Shown piece by piece: positions 53,720 to 64,000 of a DNA stretch of 64,000 nt. The notes beneath the pieces were generated by a model, which was not told the DNA's origin, ran no database searches, and was given only the letters and a program-made list of their open reading frames with translations. The stretch is taken from positions 930,001 through 994,000 of the forward strand of contig CM065889.1 of assembly GCA_033439255.1 (NCBI GenBank). The letters are read 5' to 3'. A program made the position numbers and the translations under genes. Numbering within the stretch: position 1 is the first letter of the stretch; each line of letters begins with the position of its first letter. Source of the stretch: Hericium rajendrae. Its lineage: Eukaryota; Basidiomycota; Agaricomycetes; Russulales; Hericiaceae.

Positions 53720-55066
53720 CACCGGGCCGTGCCTGCGCGTTTGACTTTGAACCAAAAAAAGTGGTGCCTGCTCCTCTAAGTACGTCTGCGCTATCTCCCC
53801 CGCGTCTCCCCCCCGTTCTCCGCACTCGCATCGTCTCTCGTACGCGCCCGCCACCTCGCACACGTCGGCGACGTCTCGCGGACGCTAGGGCCATCTCCCG
53901 CACGTGCACGCCGACTTCCACGCACCCCTGCTGACTCCCTCGCCCCCGCGCTGCCTCGAGCCCGTGCCCGCTGCCTCGAGCATGCCTTCACCGCCTCGAG
54001 CATGCCCTCGCCGCCTCTAACTCGTTCCCACCGCCTTGAGCGTGCCGCCGCCGCCTCTAGCACGCCCTCGCCGCCTTCAGCGCATTCCCGCTGCCTTCAG
54101 CGCATTCCCGCCGCCTCGAGCCCATTCCTGCCGCCTCGAGCACGCCGCCGCCGCCTCCTGCACGTGCCCGACGCCTCCAGCCCGCCCTCGCCACCTCCAG
54201 CCCGTTCCCGCCCCCTTCAGCCCGACCTCGCCCCCTTCAACGCGCCGCCGCCGCCTCCTGCGCGTGCCCACTGCCTCGAGCGCGCCGCCGCCGCCACCTC
54301 GAGCATGCCCGCGCGGACTCCCTCGCACCTGTGCGCACTCCACCGCCCCCGCGCCGCCTCCACCGCCCCCCGCGCCGCCTGCAGTGTGCCTGCGCCGACT
54401 GCACCGCACCCCGTGCGGATTCCCTCGCGCCCGCACGGACTCCAGCGTTCCCCATGCCGCCTCGAGCATGCCCGCACCGCCTCCACCGTGCCCGCGCGGA
54501 CTCCTGCGCACCCGAACCCCCTATCTCGGACCCGCGCCGCCTCCCTCCACCCGCGCGGACTCCACCGCGCCCGCGCTGCCTCCACTGTGCCCGCGCGGAC
54601 TCCGGTCCACCCGCACCCGTCCCTCGCACCCGCGCAGACTCCAGCGCGCCCCGCGCCGCATCGAGCTGCCTGCGCGGACTCCCTCGCACCTGCGTGGACT
54701 CCACCGCACCTGCGCCGCCTCCACCGTGCCCGCGCGGACTCCCTCGCCCCCGTGCTGCCTCCAGCGCACCCGCACCGACTCCCTCATTCCCGCGCTGCCT
54801 CCAGCGCGCCGGGGCCGTCTCGTGCACGTTGGCGATGCCTCGTGCACGTCGGCGACGGCTCGTGCATGCCGGCGCTGTCTTGTGCACCCGGGGCCGTCTC
54901 CTCGTGCCCGCGCTGTCTTGCGCACGCCAGGGCCGTCTCGTGCATACCGGGGCCGTCTCGCCCGCATCCCTGCTGTCTCCTGCGCATGGTGATGGCTCGT
55001 GCAGGCCGGGGGCTGTCTCCCAAATGCCCGCACCATCTCCCGCGCACCCGCGCGGTCTTGAAGATG
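53720..55066. repeat. Second GC-rich low-complexity block in X2
   Basis: Repeats of CCGCCTCGAGC / CGCGCGGACTCC type, the C-rich strand counterpart in style to 52040-53420. Long overlapping ORFs in several frames are compositional and not called. Confidence 0.65.
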
Positions 55067-55106
55067 GCGTGGGAAATGTTTGGCTGCAGCCAAATGTTTC
55101 CCACGC
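55067..55106. repeat. Palindrome at right edge of the X2 inner segment
   Basis: 40 bp with two internal mismatch pairs, centred on GGCTGCAGCC. Sister of 51985-52022. Confidence 0.8.
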
Positions 55107-55690
55107 ACCACCTTTTTTTTTTCTCAATTCATGATTTGACTTCGAAATGCACAGCGGTAAGTGGCATCGAAGTCCCCTGTGCATCCGTGCCGTCTCCCAC
55201 GCACCCACGCCATCTCACCCACGCTGGTGCTGTCTTCCCCGCGTGCCTGCCATCTCCCACACCCACACTGTCTCCTGCATGTCTGCACTGCCTCATGTGT
55301 CTTGTACATTAGATTATATATGTAACTACTGTAGGTCCAATGAGAATTATTGTGAACATCTATAGTGAAATTAAGGGGTGATTTGGACATTTAAGCATGC
55401 TTTTGAGAGTGCAGAATAGCTCAGAGTGAACATTTTATCTTTGTGATCTACCAGTGCTACAGGAAGTACGGTAGCTGTAGTTCTGGCTTTGTAAGATTGA
55501 TGGCCCTCCGGATATCAAACCGGTGGCTTACGGTAGCCAAAGCTCGGTTACTATAGCCATACCTCGGCTATCACCCAAGAAACCGTTTTTCCTGATGGCG
55601 CTGCCGGGAGCCGCGGCTGGAGGCTAAGTGGCAGACTTTGTTAGGTGGCGGTTGCTGCCCAGTAGCGTACGGTACGATATATATCTACTG
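55107..55690. other. X2 central non-coding region
   Basis: AT- and CTACAGTA-rich sequence between the inner segment and the rightward exon. It shares CAGACTTTGTTA with the equivalent region of X1 and probably holds the bidirectional promoter. No gene. Confidence 0.4.
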
Positions 55691-55952
55691 AGCTCATTCG
55701 ATGTACTGTAATATATAGTCGCACACATGTGCTTTTTATTCGAATTAAATAGCGTTTTATTTGATTTACTATGCATGAGACAGTTTGAGCTCGCGCGTTC
55801 GGTGGCTGATGCATCGAAGTCGCGTCGTTCGACTTTGACTGCATTCCCACTGTGTCCGTTTCCTCTCTACTCCTCTGCTCATCTCTCTCCCCTCGTTGTT
55901 CCTCCTCAAGTCGAAGGTCAGAAGGGTTCGCTAAGAGCTGGAAAGGCACGAG

Positions 55953-56030
55953 GTAAGTAAAAAAAACATCTATTATCAGTTCTATTGTACTAATCTCGAG
56001 AGTACCGCTCGATAACGAGCGGTACTCTCG
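55953..56030 (+). ncRNA. X2 intron with branch point and 15-bp hairpin
   Basis: ACGAG/GTAAGT (55953), TACTAATC (55988-55995), then a perfect 15-bp stem CGAGAGTACCGCTCG (55997-56011) with its complement (56016-56030) around an ATAA loop. The likely 3' splice AG falls at the base of the stem. Confidence 0.5.
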
Positions 56031-56039
56031 TCTTTTTGG

Positions 56040-57170
56040 TTCGTTCTCTATTCCCTGCCGCACCCCACCGTCTTCCATACCCCGCCACTCGCCTCGCGCA
56101 CGTCTGCGCCTCTCCCCACCGCACACCCCTTCGACAACCTCCCCTTCCACCCACGGCACTCAGTCCGCCAACGCACCACCCGTCGCCCGCGTCCAACGAC
56201 CCATCGTGTCCAATGACCTCGCCTTCCTGTGCACACGGCCACTATGGCTGACTCACGCACGCACGCGCATGGCTCCGCCGACGCCGCGCACAGTTCCGCA
56301 TGCCTCCGCCTGCTCGTGAACACGGTCCGCACGCCCGCGTCAGCACACGCCTGCGCCAGCGCACGAACTCATGCGCACGGGCCCCGTCAACATCGCCCAA
56401 GCCCACACACGCGTCCCCGCACGGCAGCGTCAGCACGCGGACACGACGCGCACGTTGTGCAGAGCCCACCCCACCCTGCACGGACCCAATGGACCACGCA
56501 CTGCCGCAGCCCGCGTACGAGGCAAGCAGGTCGCGTGCGGGTCCGTACACCTCGCGGATGACCGCATGCCTCGCCCACCTGCACCACAACCCGCACGTCT
56601 CGCCCGCGACCTGCACGCCTCGCCCATGACCCGCACGCCTCGCGCACGACTCGCACGCCTCGTTCACGATCCGCACGCTCGCGCACGGCCCCGGCAGTGC
56701 ATGTACGCCTGCCAGCACATGTCCCCGACTGCCCCGCGCATGCTCACGCCCCCGACTACGTGTGTCTGCCACGGATCTCGCCCGCACCGCCACACATGCA
56801 TGAACAGCGCACGCATGTCCGTGCCTGTCCCCGTCAGCGCGCGCCTGCCTGTGCACGCCTTCGCCTGGTCGGACTGCATGCGCACGCCTGTGCATGCCAC
56901 AAACGGTGCGTACCTGCGCTGTCCCTCCCACCCACGTGTGATCTCCATGCCGTGGCAGCGGCACGCCCTTGCCCCTGCGATGTTACTGTTGCCGCGCCGC
57001 TTTTCTAGCGTCGCGCACCCTGCGCGCCGTCTCTCCCGCGGCTCCCGGCCCGCGCTAGCACGTATACGTGTCCGCTGTCGGTTCGACTTGCGTGCGCGGC
57101 GCCGTCAGCCCCGCGCACAGGTTATGCACATGTCGGCGCCAGTGTGCGCGAGTCCTTGATGACGTCTCGT
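56040..57170. repeat. GC-rich block, right arm of X2
   Basis: CGCACGCC / GCACGC-rich sequence, position-equivalent to the GC-rich blocks of X0 and X1. The apparent ORFs on both strands reflect composition. Confidence 0.6.
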
Positions 57171-57572
57171 GTGCCACTGTCGGGCCACTTAGTATGTAGT
57201 ATATTTTAGTAGTCCGATATCATGTAATTACCCTTTTGTTATAATACATTACAATGCTAGAAATCATAGACTCTGTACCAACTAAAGACTGCATAGCAGC
57301 CCAAGATTCCATAGCAACCTTATGAAGCTGTATACTGAACATAGTATCTATAGTGTATATAGACAGAGGCTTATAACATATAGACCACATAGCAGACATA
57401 GCGATGTCCTATTACTATATAGTCCTACATAGCTATCAACTGTGGCTATGGCAGCTATGATAGCCCTTATAGTCCTGTATAGCTGTGTGGTCCAACTACA
57501 TAGCAGCCATAGCACTATAAAAGCAAGCATAGCATTGGCTGGTAGCTATGTAGATTTCACATTTTTGAGATG

Positions 57573-57887
57573 GAGGAGGCTCGTTCCGAACCCACTCCTT
57601 TACATCAACGTCCATCCTTGCAGTTCCAGCCTCGATGGCGATCTTCTTGATCTGGCAGGCCTTGCACATGTGATCAAAGACTGCAGGCTCGCAGTGGCCG
57701 CTGTAGGATGTCACATATGTGGAGGCCTCGTATACGCAGTGAAAAAGGTCCAGTGGATCGTAAGGCTTGAGCCGATCCTTTGCCTCTGCCCCGTCTCTGG
57801 TAAGCCTCTGCCTCTCTCTTCCTTCTCCGATGCACCAATGACGTGGCACGACCATGGTGATGCACCCAGATCCATAAGTGGAATCGG
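57573..57887 (-). repeat. Element A 3' LTR, piece next to the inverted Plavaka copy
   Basis: On the minus strand it matches about 6050-6361, starting with CC, the duplicated target bases of the Plavaka insertion at 36055. It joins 36054 in sequence although the two are 21.5 kb apart and in opposite orientation. Confidence 0.9.
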
Positions 57888-57904
57888 CATCAGGAACCCT
57901 TGGA

Positions 57905-59120
57905 ACTTTCTGATGCATCTGAAATCATCTGAAAAATGTCTGAAACTGTCTGATTGTCTGATATATCTGAAAATTTTATACTTTCTGATGAATTTTTCAC
58001 AGATATATCTCAGAGATATCTCAGATTTGTCAGATATATCTCAGATATATTCAGAATTTGTATAACTAATCAGATATTAAGCAGACTCCTTTCAGATAAG
58101 TTCAGATTAGTATCAGATTCTGAATGCAATCTCAGAGTAACATCAGACTGATATCAGATAATTTTAGATTTTAAACACAATCTCAGAGTAATATCAGATC
58201 AAATCAGAAATATTTATAAGTTTCAGATATAAATCAGAAATAGATCAGAGATTAAGTTAGATATAAGACTAATATCAGATTTGATCAGAAATTAGCTTTA
58301 TAATCAGACTCAATTCAGACTATAATCAGATATAATCAGAAATAATATATTTTATCAGATATAGCTCAGAAAAGAAATAGCTCTTAGCACTATTTTCAGA
58401 CAAGATCAGAAACTATCAGATCTGAGCTTTATTATCAGATTAAATCAGATATTGATCAGATTTGAGTTTTATCATCAGATTTGAGTCAGACTTTAATCAG
58501 AAATTATACAGAAGTCAAGAACAATCAGATAATGCTCTTACTTTCAGACTTTACTCAGATTTAGATCAGATATCATCAGATTTATACTTGACTTTCAGAT
58601 TAGACTCAGATGAAATTCAGATTTACTGCAGATCTGAAAACTTATCTCAGAATTATATCAGACTTAATCAGATTTATACTCATCTATCAGAATCAAATCA
58701 GAAATCAATCAGACTTTAATCAGAAATTATACAGAAGTTAAGAACAATCAGATAATGCCCTTACTTTCAGACTTTACTCAGATTTAGATCAGATATCATC
58801 AGATTTATACTTGACTTTCAGATTAGACTCAGATGAAATTCAGATTTACTGCAGATCTGAAAACTTATCTCAGAATTATATCAGACTTAATCAGATTTAT
58901 ACTCATCTATCAGAATCAAATCAGAAATCAATCAGACTTTAATCAGAAATTATACAGAAGTCAAGAACAATCAGATAATGCCCTTACTTTCAGACTTTAC
59001 TCAGATTTAGATCAGATATCATCAGATTTATACTTGACTTTCAGATTAGACTCAGATTAAAATCAGATTGCTCACAAAAATCATCTTAGATTGTCAGTCA
59101 CTACTAATCATATACAAGTA
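57905..59120 (-). repeat. Subterminal array of the second Plavaka copy
   Basis: CAGAT/ATCAGA words and the three 230-bp tandem units, as in 44480-45690. Confidence 0.75.
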
Positions 59121-59141
59121 CAAAAATTGAGAAATATCCTA

Positions 59142-62069
59142 CTAAAAGGCTATCTCATTTGCATGATGGTCAGAAAATTTGTTAACATAGTAAGAGTAAA
59201 AAGCATCAAGGGCATAAGTATGATCAAAGTCAGAAGGAAGATGTTCATTACCATATACTCCAATTAAATGAGCACTTCGAAGTATAGTCTCTAAGTGAAC
59301 AACAGAGCACACTCTTTCACCATCTTCATCTACTTCTCTTTCAACAATCCACATTCCAGTGTCTTCATCTGGTTTATCATCAATAGTAATAAACCATGAA
59401 ATAAGTGCACATGGATAGGTCTTTTCTTTGTGCACAAAAGAAAAAAAGTAAGACTTGACCAATATAAAGCCCTTGCATTCCTGGCAAATCAGGATTACTC
59501 TCTACAAAAACACAATCACGACGTGCAGAACCATTGCGCCATTTAGGATTTGATCGAATGCGATGCTGATGAAATCCTGTTCTACCAGATAAATCACTTG
59601 GTGAATAGTATGTAGCAATGGCTGAATGAAAAACATCAATTTTATATGGTGCTTTGGGGCATTCAGATAGTTTCACATGTGATGATGTTTTTTCAGGTGT
59701 TGCTCTAAGCTGATCATACAAGAAGCGACGAATCAATTCAGGAAAATCTGGCTTATTGATAAATTTTGAAAGCTTATTAAGCTTTCTAGGATATCCACTT
59801 GTTTCAGCTCTTGATTTTACTAGTTGAACATTTGCCATAATCTTAGAGCCTTCTACAGGTCCACCATCTCGAAGAAATCTATAATCTCCTGCATTAAAAG
59901 ACAACTGAGAAATTTTAATTTTATCATCTTCTACAGCTAAATCATTATCAGAGTCTGTCTCTGCAGCTAAAGGTTTGTCCAGCATTCCACGATCAACAAA
60001 ATCATCCCAGCATGCTGCTAATTTATCAAGCCTTTGATTTGTTACAAGCATTTGTCCAAGAGCATTGAATCGACTAGAGCGACGCCATGGTTCTTTGACA
60101 GCTCTAATATGCTTTGACTCTGTGATAGATGAACACAGTCCATTGGGCACTGCAAACTCTTCAATCCAATGACGATAATGTTTTAAAGAGTGCTGTCGAG
60201 GTAAAGAAATACCATTTGGATATATTCCAGCTTCTACAAATATTTCTCTTTCTTTCCAAAATATCTCTAAAGCAGCCTCTATTTCATTTAGAGTGTCTTC
60301 ATCAATTGTTGATCTTCGTACAAGATAACAGAAATCCAAAAGTGCACGAACACAACGAACCATTTTTTGAGGAACAAGACCATCAATTGCAGGCAAGAAC
60401 ACTTTCATTAATGCCTTAGAGTCATCACCAGTCCATTGTGAAAATCCACGTCCATCTGGAAAGCGACGAAGCTCTGGAAATACAGGCACAGCAGCAATTC
60501 TACGATCAATTTCAGCAAGAATTTCAGATCCTGCTGTTTCACCATGTACTTTTAACAGATATTTTTCAATCCAAAGCACAATGTGATCATGAAATGTGCC
60601 TTTAATGATTTGATGCAAAAGATCAGGAGAAAGAAGTTCATAAATATTAGCACGAGCAAAGGATGCTGTAAATGGCTGAATAAAACATAAGATAGAATCA
60701 TTGATAAGATATGATTACAAATACTAACCAGTATACCTGGGACTATGCCATACTCATACCATAATTCCTGATCAGTCTTGGACTTCATCAATTCACATGT
60801 GTCCTCATGACTTCTTGGACCACGATCAGGATCATTATCAAGTCGTTTTGGTCTGCATTTGCATGTAAAACACCAGCCTTTAACAATAGCAGACAAATCA
60901 ACTTGCTCAAGATAATCTCCAATATAAGGACCAAGGCCATAAATGACACGACGCAAGTGTCCATCAGGACAGCGAAGTATTTTTGGTGTTATTAAACCAG
61001 ATTGCAAATATCCTAAAATTGCTTTCAGTGATTCATGCAAAAGGTGTTTCTTGAATCTGCGAAATTCAACACTTTTTTTACTTCTGCGATCTGCTCTTGC
61101 AACAGAAAGAAAGCCCATCACAGTTAAAGCATCACGATGAGCACGTCGAACATTATTATGCACATTGCCTATTGATGCATAGAGTGGATAATATTCATGG
61201 TTGCCTGTACCAACTGAGACTGTAGTCTTATCACTTCCCATAACAAGGGGCACAAACATGGCACCATGAGTTTGAGGATCTTCAGCAATTTTATCAGCCT
61301 GACGCCATGCCCAGTTTCCTGACATAAAGTCAGTCCAGCATCTCTTGTTATTTTTAAACTGGCATTTTGGAGCATAGTCAATTTCACCCTTAAAGTCAGA
61401 GTTGCTCAGCTGATTCTTTATCACTGTACGTGGGTCTCGATACCACACTTCATATGTAGCCAACATCCATTTAGGAGGATTTTTCTTTGGAATCTTTCCG
61501 GTATAATTTACAGTAAAACGGAACCATGGTGCATCTCCCAAAGTGATGGAATCAAGAACACCATGCAGATCTTTCTGATTTGCAAAAGGAGGCTCTCCAT
61601 CATGACTAGCAGCCCACAAGTCCATGAGATCATTATGATTATCTTCAGAAATCTGAACTCGATGAAAAAGCAAATCTGCAGTCTGAAATTCAACTCGATT
61701 GCGAAATGAAGACCAGTCATTTTTATCTTTAGGCAAAGGAAGATCACAAGGCTCAGCATTTGAATCAATATAATTTCCATATTTATCACAAGGTCTGCCA
61801 TCAAGAATGGGGTGCGTCTCAGTGTGCAATTGATCATTATCATGATTATTTTCAGCCATATCAGCATCAGAACCAGAGTTATCATGTTGTGGAGCAAAGA
61901 GAGATGGAAAATCAGGTGGTGGTGATGCTCGAGACCGAGAGGCAAAGGGATGAATGGCATCTATATGTTGTCGGAGACCCCAGGGTGTCCGAAACCCACG
62001 ACGACAAGAGTGAGAAGTCGGCATTGGACAAGCAATTGTGCGTGGACAATGAACACTTCGAGGGGCCAT
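59142..62069 (-). pseudogene. Plavaka transposase, second copy with frameshift
   Basis: Exons 62069-60729 and 60675-59142. It has a 3-bp in-frame deletion near the start of the acidic linker (a VPSPPP run reads ASPPP). A 2-bp deletion within a TCTCTT stretch at about 59455 shifts the frame roughly 100 codons before the end. The catalytic region is intact, but the C-terminus is replaced by a short unrelated tail. Otherwise almost identical to the left copy, so the left copy is the better candidate source of transposase. Confidence 0.85.
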
Positions 62070-62498
62070 TATGACTTGGAGCAACCAAAGAGAGAGCAGA
62101 TGATATCAATATCGTGATGTTAGATATGCCCAAGTCAACTTCACAATCAGTTGTGACACAGATTTGAGATGCAGAAGAGACCAAGCTGTCACTGAGTGAG
62201 GTCAACTTCCAGAAAAGACGGAGAGCAATGCTATTCTGAGAGGAATTAAACACCAAGCAGATGTGAAGCAGGTGTGTGCACAAAGGCTTTGTAATTAACT
62301 GCTCCGCACAATAGATGACTTAACGACAGGTCTCTGTTGCTGTAGCGAAGTCGCACTGTGAGCCAGGCGGCAGCCGAGACCTGTGGCTCCAGACAAGGTG
62401 AACCGTGACGCGGCCGAGACCTGTAGCTTCGGCTAATTTTCTCTCTGTAACCTCTACTGCCAGCACGATAACCTATATTCCAACCTTTCATAGTCAGC
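62070..62498. promoter_or_regulatory. Divergent promoter region, second Plavaka copy
   Basis: The inverted equivalent of 41097-41525, with the same AGACCTGT motifs. Confidence 0.5.
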
Positions 62499-64000
62499 AT
62501 GCCGCCGCGGTCTCGAAAAAGAAATCGGGACCCTCACCAGTTTCCCGCTCTTGCTCAGTCAAACGGCGAGGATCAAGATAAAGTGCCACGCAAGCACCGG
62601 CGTTCCGAGCTCGAGCTGCTCGCAGAGGACGCCGCGTGCAATGGTAATGTCCAGCATTCAACGCGACAGGGCACAACGTGCCAGGGCACAAGCACGCAGA
62701 CACGGAGCGGGACAACAGTACCCCAAGTTGTCATCCCCACGCGTCGTGGACAAGATACCCAACGAGCGCAACGTCGTGGACAAGGTGCCCAACGAGCACA
62801 GCATCGTGATGTCCCGCATAGCACCACGGGCAGCAATGGATGGAAACAAGGACCACATCGTGAGGTGCCACATGAGGAGGTAGAAGTGGAAATGGAAACT
62901 AGTAAGTGAAGTTCGGCTTGATTTACGAGATGAAAACTTACCTGAGAACCTAGCAGAAAAGTCGAGAGCCCCTCCAGATGATAGTGAGACTGAGACCGAT
63001 GATGGTACCGAGCCCGCGCCGGTTGTCCGTCAAGCCGTACGAGAAGAAGAAGAAGAATCGTCGCAGATCGGCGAAGACGACGATGCACTGGCGGGTTATC
63101 GGAGTGAAGACGACGCGGAAATAGTAGCGATAGATAAAGGGATAGCAAGGTTGGAGGATCTTGGGCGCGAGATTGGTGATAGGTTCCTGGAAATGGATGG
63201 GGAACGAGGTAAGTACGATGAGGACACAGACAACGGTCAGTATTCTATATATCTATTCGACTCGAACGTACCTACTCACCTTTGATCTGCGCGCAGATAA
63301 CCTCTTCGACGATGATCGTGATCGCTCCCGTGGACCCTCTGAGCCTGACGAAGACAAGCCCAGCCAAGACGAAGACCGGAATGAAGACGACGATGGCGAT
63401 GCGAATATGGGAGATATCGAGGAAGATGAAGATTATGAGCCTCCAACGAAGAATAAGAGAAAGAAAGTCAGCTTCAAGCAGCCTCGAGGTCAAGGCATGC
63501 TCGAGTTGAATCGGAAATTTTCTGATCAGTAAGCAGACGCTCGATTCCTTAACTCGGATTTCCCAACTCGGACAACTCACTAATTGCACCCATGCCTATC
63601 GTCCTCCCTCGCACACTCCATGCTACTTGCAGAACTGGATTACGACCCGATTGGCGCGAGATCACGCACTCACAAGATACGACCAGGCGCGGTTCCAAAC
63701 ACAGCAAATCTTCGGGTCCGCCGCCTCGCGATCGAACACAATCGGAGGCGAGTGAAGATGATGACGAGGCTTTGGAGAGCTGGGAGTTTGGAGGGCAACA
63801 AACGAAGATACATCGCTCAAGTCAGGTGCGTGGTATAAGTTTTATTCTATTGTATAAACTGACACTGGTGATCTGTAGGTACAGATCACCTTCGACACCC
63901 TTTCCTCTCCACTCGACGAACCACCCCCCGTTGATGACTACTCGGGCCGTTCACCCAGCCCCGTTTGCTCGCCTCATGAGCACGAGCTCGATCTTGCCGA
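62499..64000 (+). pseudogene. Plavaka second gene, second copy (partial)
   Basis: Exons by correspondence with the left copy: 62499-62901, 62954-63208, 63297-63528, 63633-63825 and 63879 to the window end. The same acidic N-terminal region is encoded and the same splice signals are kept. The repeat array and the DUF6532-like domain lie beyond the window. No stop is visible in the part present, so this copy may be less damaged than the left one. Confidence 0.6.

Larger units (their letters stand above)
50719..57572 (+). mobile_element. Composite family X transposon X2 (6.85 kb)
   Basis: The termini are CATCAGAAAAATGTG (50719) and CACATTTTTGAGATG (57572). The duplication is GA on both sides (50717-50718, 57573-57574). 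The left arm has AGCTATG repeats, minus-strand introns with TTTTCGCTTTTT motifs and a TATA box (51488-51497). The right arm has a plus-strand exon, hairpin intron (55953-56030), GC-rich block and AGCTATG repeats. Between them a 3.1-kb segment bounded by related palindromes (51985-52022, 55067-55106) carries another hairpin intron and two GC-rich blocks. It interrupts the element A LTR ORF. Confidence 0.7.
57888..64000 (-). mobile_element. Second Plavaka copy, inverted, cut by window end
   Basis: The reverse complement of 39595-45712, nearly identical. Coordinates pair as x + y = 103600 near the end, 103598 in the middle and 103595 beyond, which shows one 2-bp and one 3-bp deletion in this copy. 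The outer end lies outside the window. Confidence 0.9.

Noticed and set aside
52040-57170. Many long overlapping ORFs on both strands, some over 300 codons
   Set aside because: They follow from extreme GC content and short tandem repeats. Products are Arg/Gly/Ala/Pro-only, several frames are open at once, and no domain or intron structure supports them.
39595-64000. The near-identical inverted arms as an assembly duplication artefact
   Set aside because: The arms differ by small deletions and base changes, and the flanking LTR and X0 halves with matching target duplications are explained by a real inversion. Long reads would still be needed to exclude an artefact fully.

Overview
This 64 kb window is repeat-rich DNA from a basidiomycete fungus, most likely an Agaricomycete. 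The evidence is a Plavaka-type transposase, Ty3/gypsy polyproteins of a kind common in mushroom-forming fungi, introns of about 50-57 bp with GTAAGT donors and CTAAT-type branch points, and widespread CpG-to-TpG decay. I find no convincing host single-copy gene. Nearly all of the sequence can be assigned to transposable elements nested inside one another.

Layout. At the far left are the end of an LTR element (1-1330), a broken Tc1/mariner copy (1331-2222) and a Plavaka end (2223-2550). A non-coding transposon, called here family X (copy X0), begins at 3538. It is split at 4947 by gypsy element A, which has unusually long 2226-bp LTRs carrying their own ORF. Element A runs through gag (7214-11542), retropepsin and spacer (16477-18630), an accessory gene with its own TATA box (29126-31137) and RT-RNase H-integrase (to 34906), into its 3' LTR (from 34951). 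Element A is itself interrupted by family Y elements (8241-9727 and 11543-16476, the latter holding X copy X1) and by a short-LTR retroelement B (18631-28946). B contains retroelement C (20033-27574), and C contains a small TIR element D.

The 3' LTR of A is cut at 36055 by a 9.66-kb two-gene Plavaka element. That element encodes a transposase and a divergent 10-exon gene. A second, inverted Plavaka copy enters at 57888 and runs off the window. The rest of A's 3' LTR, and then the second half of X0, lie between the two Plavaka copies but on the minus strand. This shows that the 12.2-kb interval 45713-57887 was inverted by recombination between the two copies. The interval also holds a second Y1 copy (48991-50475), a large composite X element (50719-57572), a TA-flanked MITE and a further X remnant.

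How the parts relate. The recognisable protein genes are retrotransposon Gag, protease, RT and integrase, Plavaka transposase, and accessory ORFs of unknown function carried by these elements. Most are broken by stops, largely TGA where CGA is expected. The least expected material is family X. These are non-coding TIR elements with divergent TATA-driven transcription units, conserved splice signals and a hairpin at a splice junction whose pairing is kept although its sequence differs between copies.
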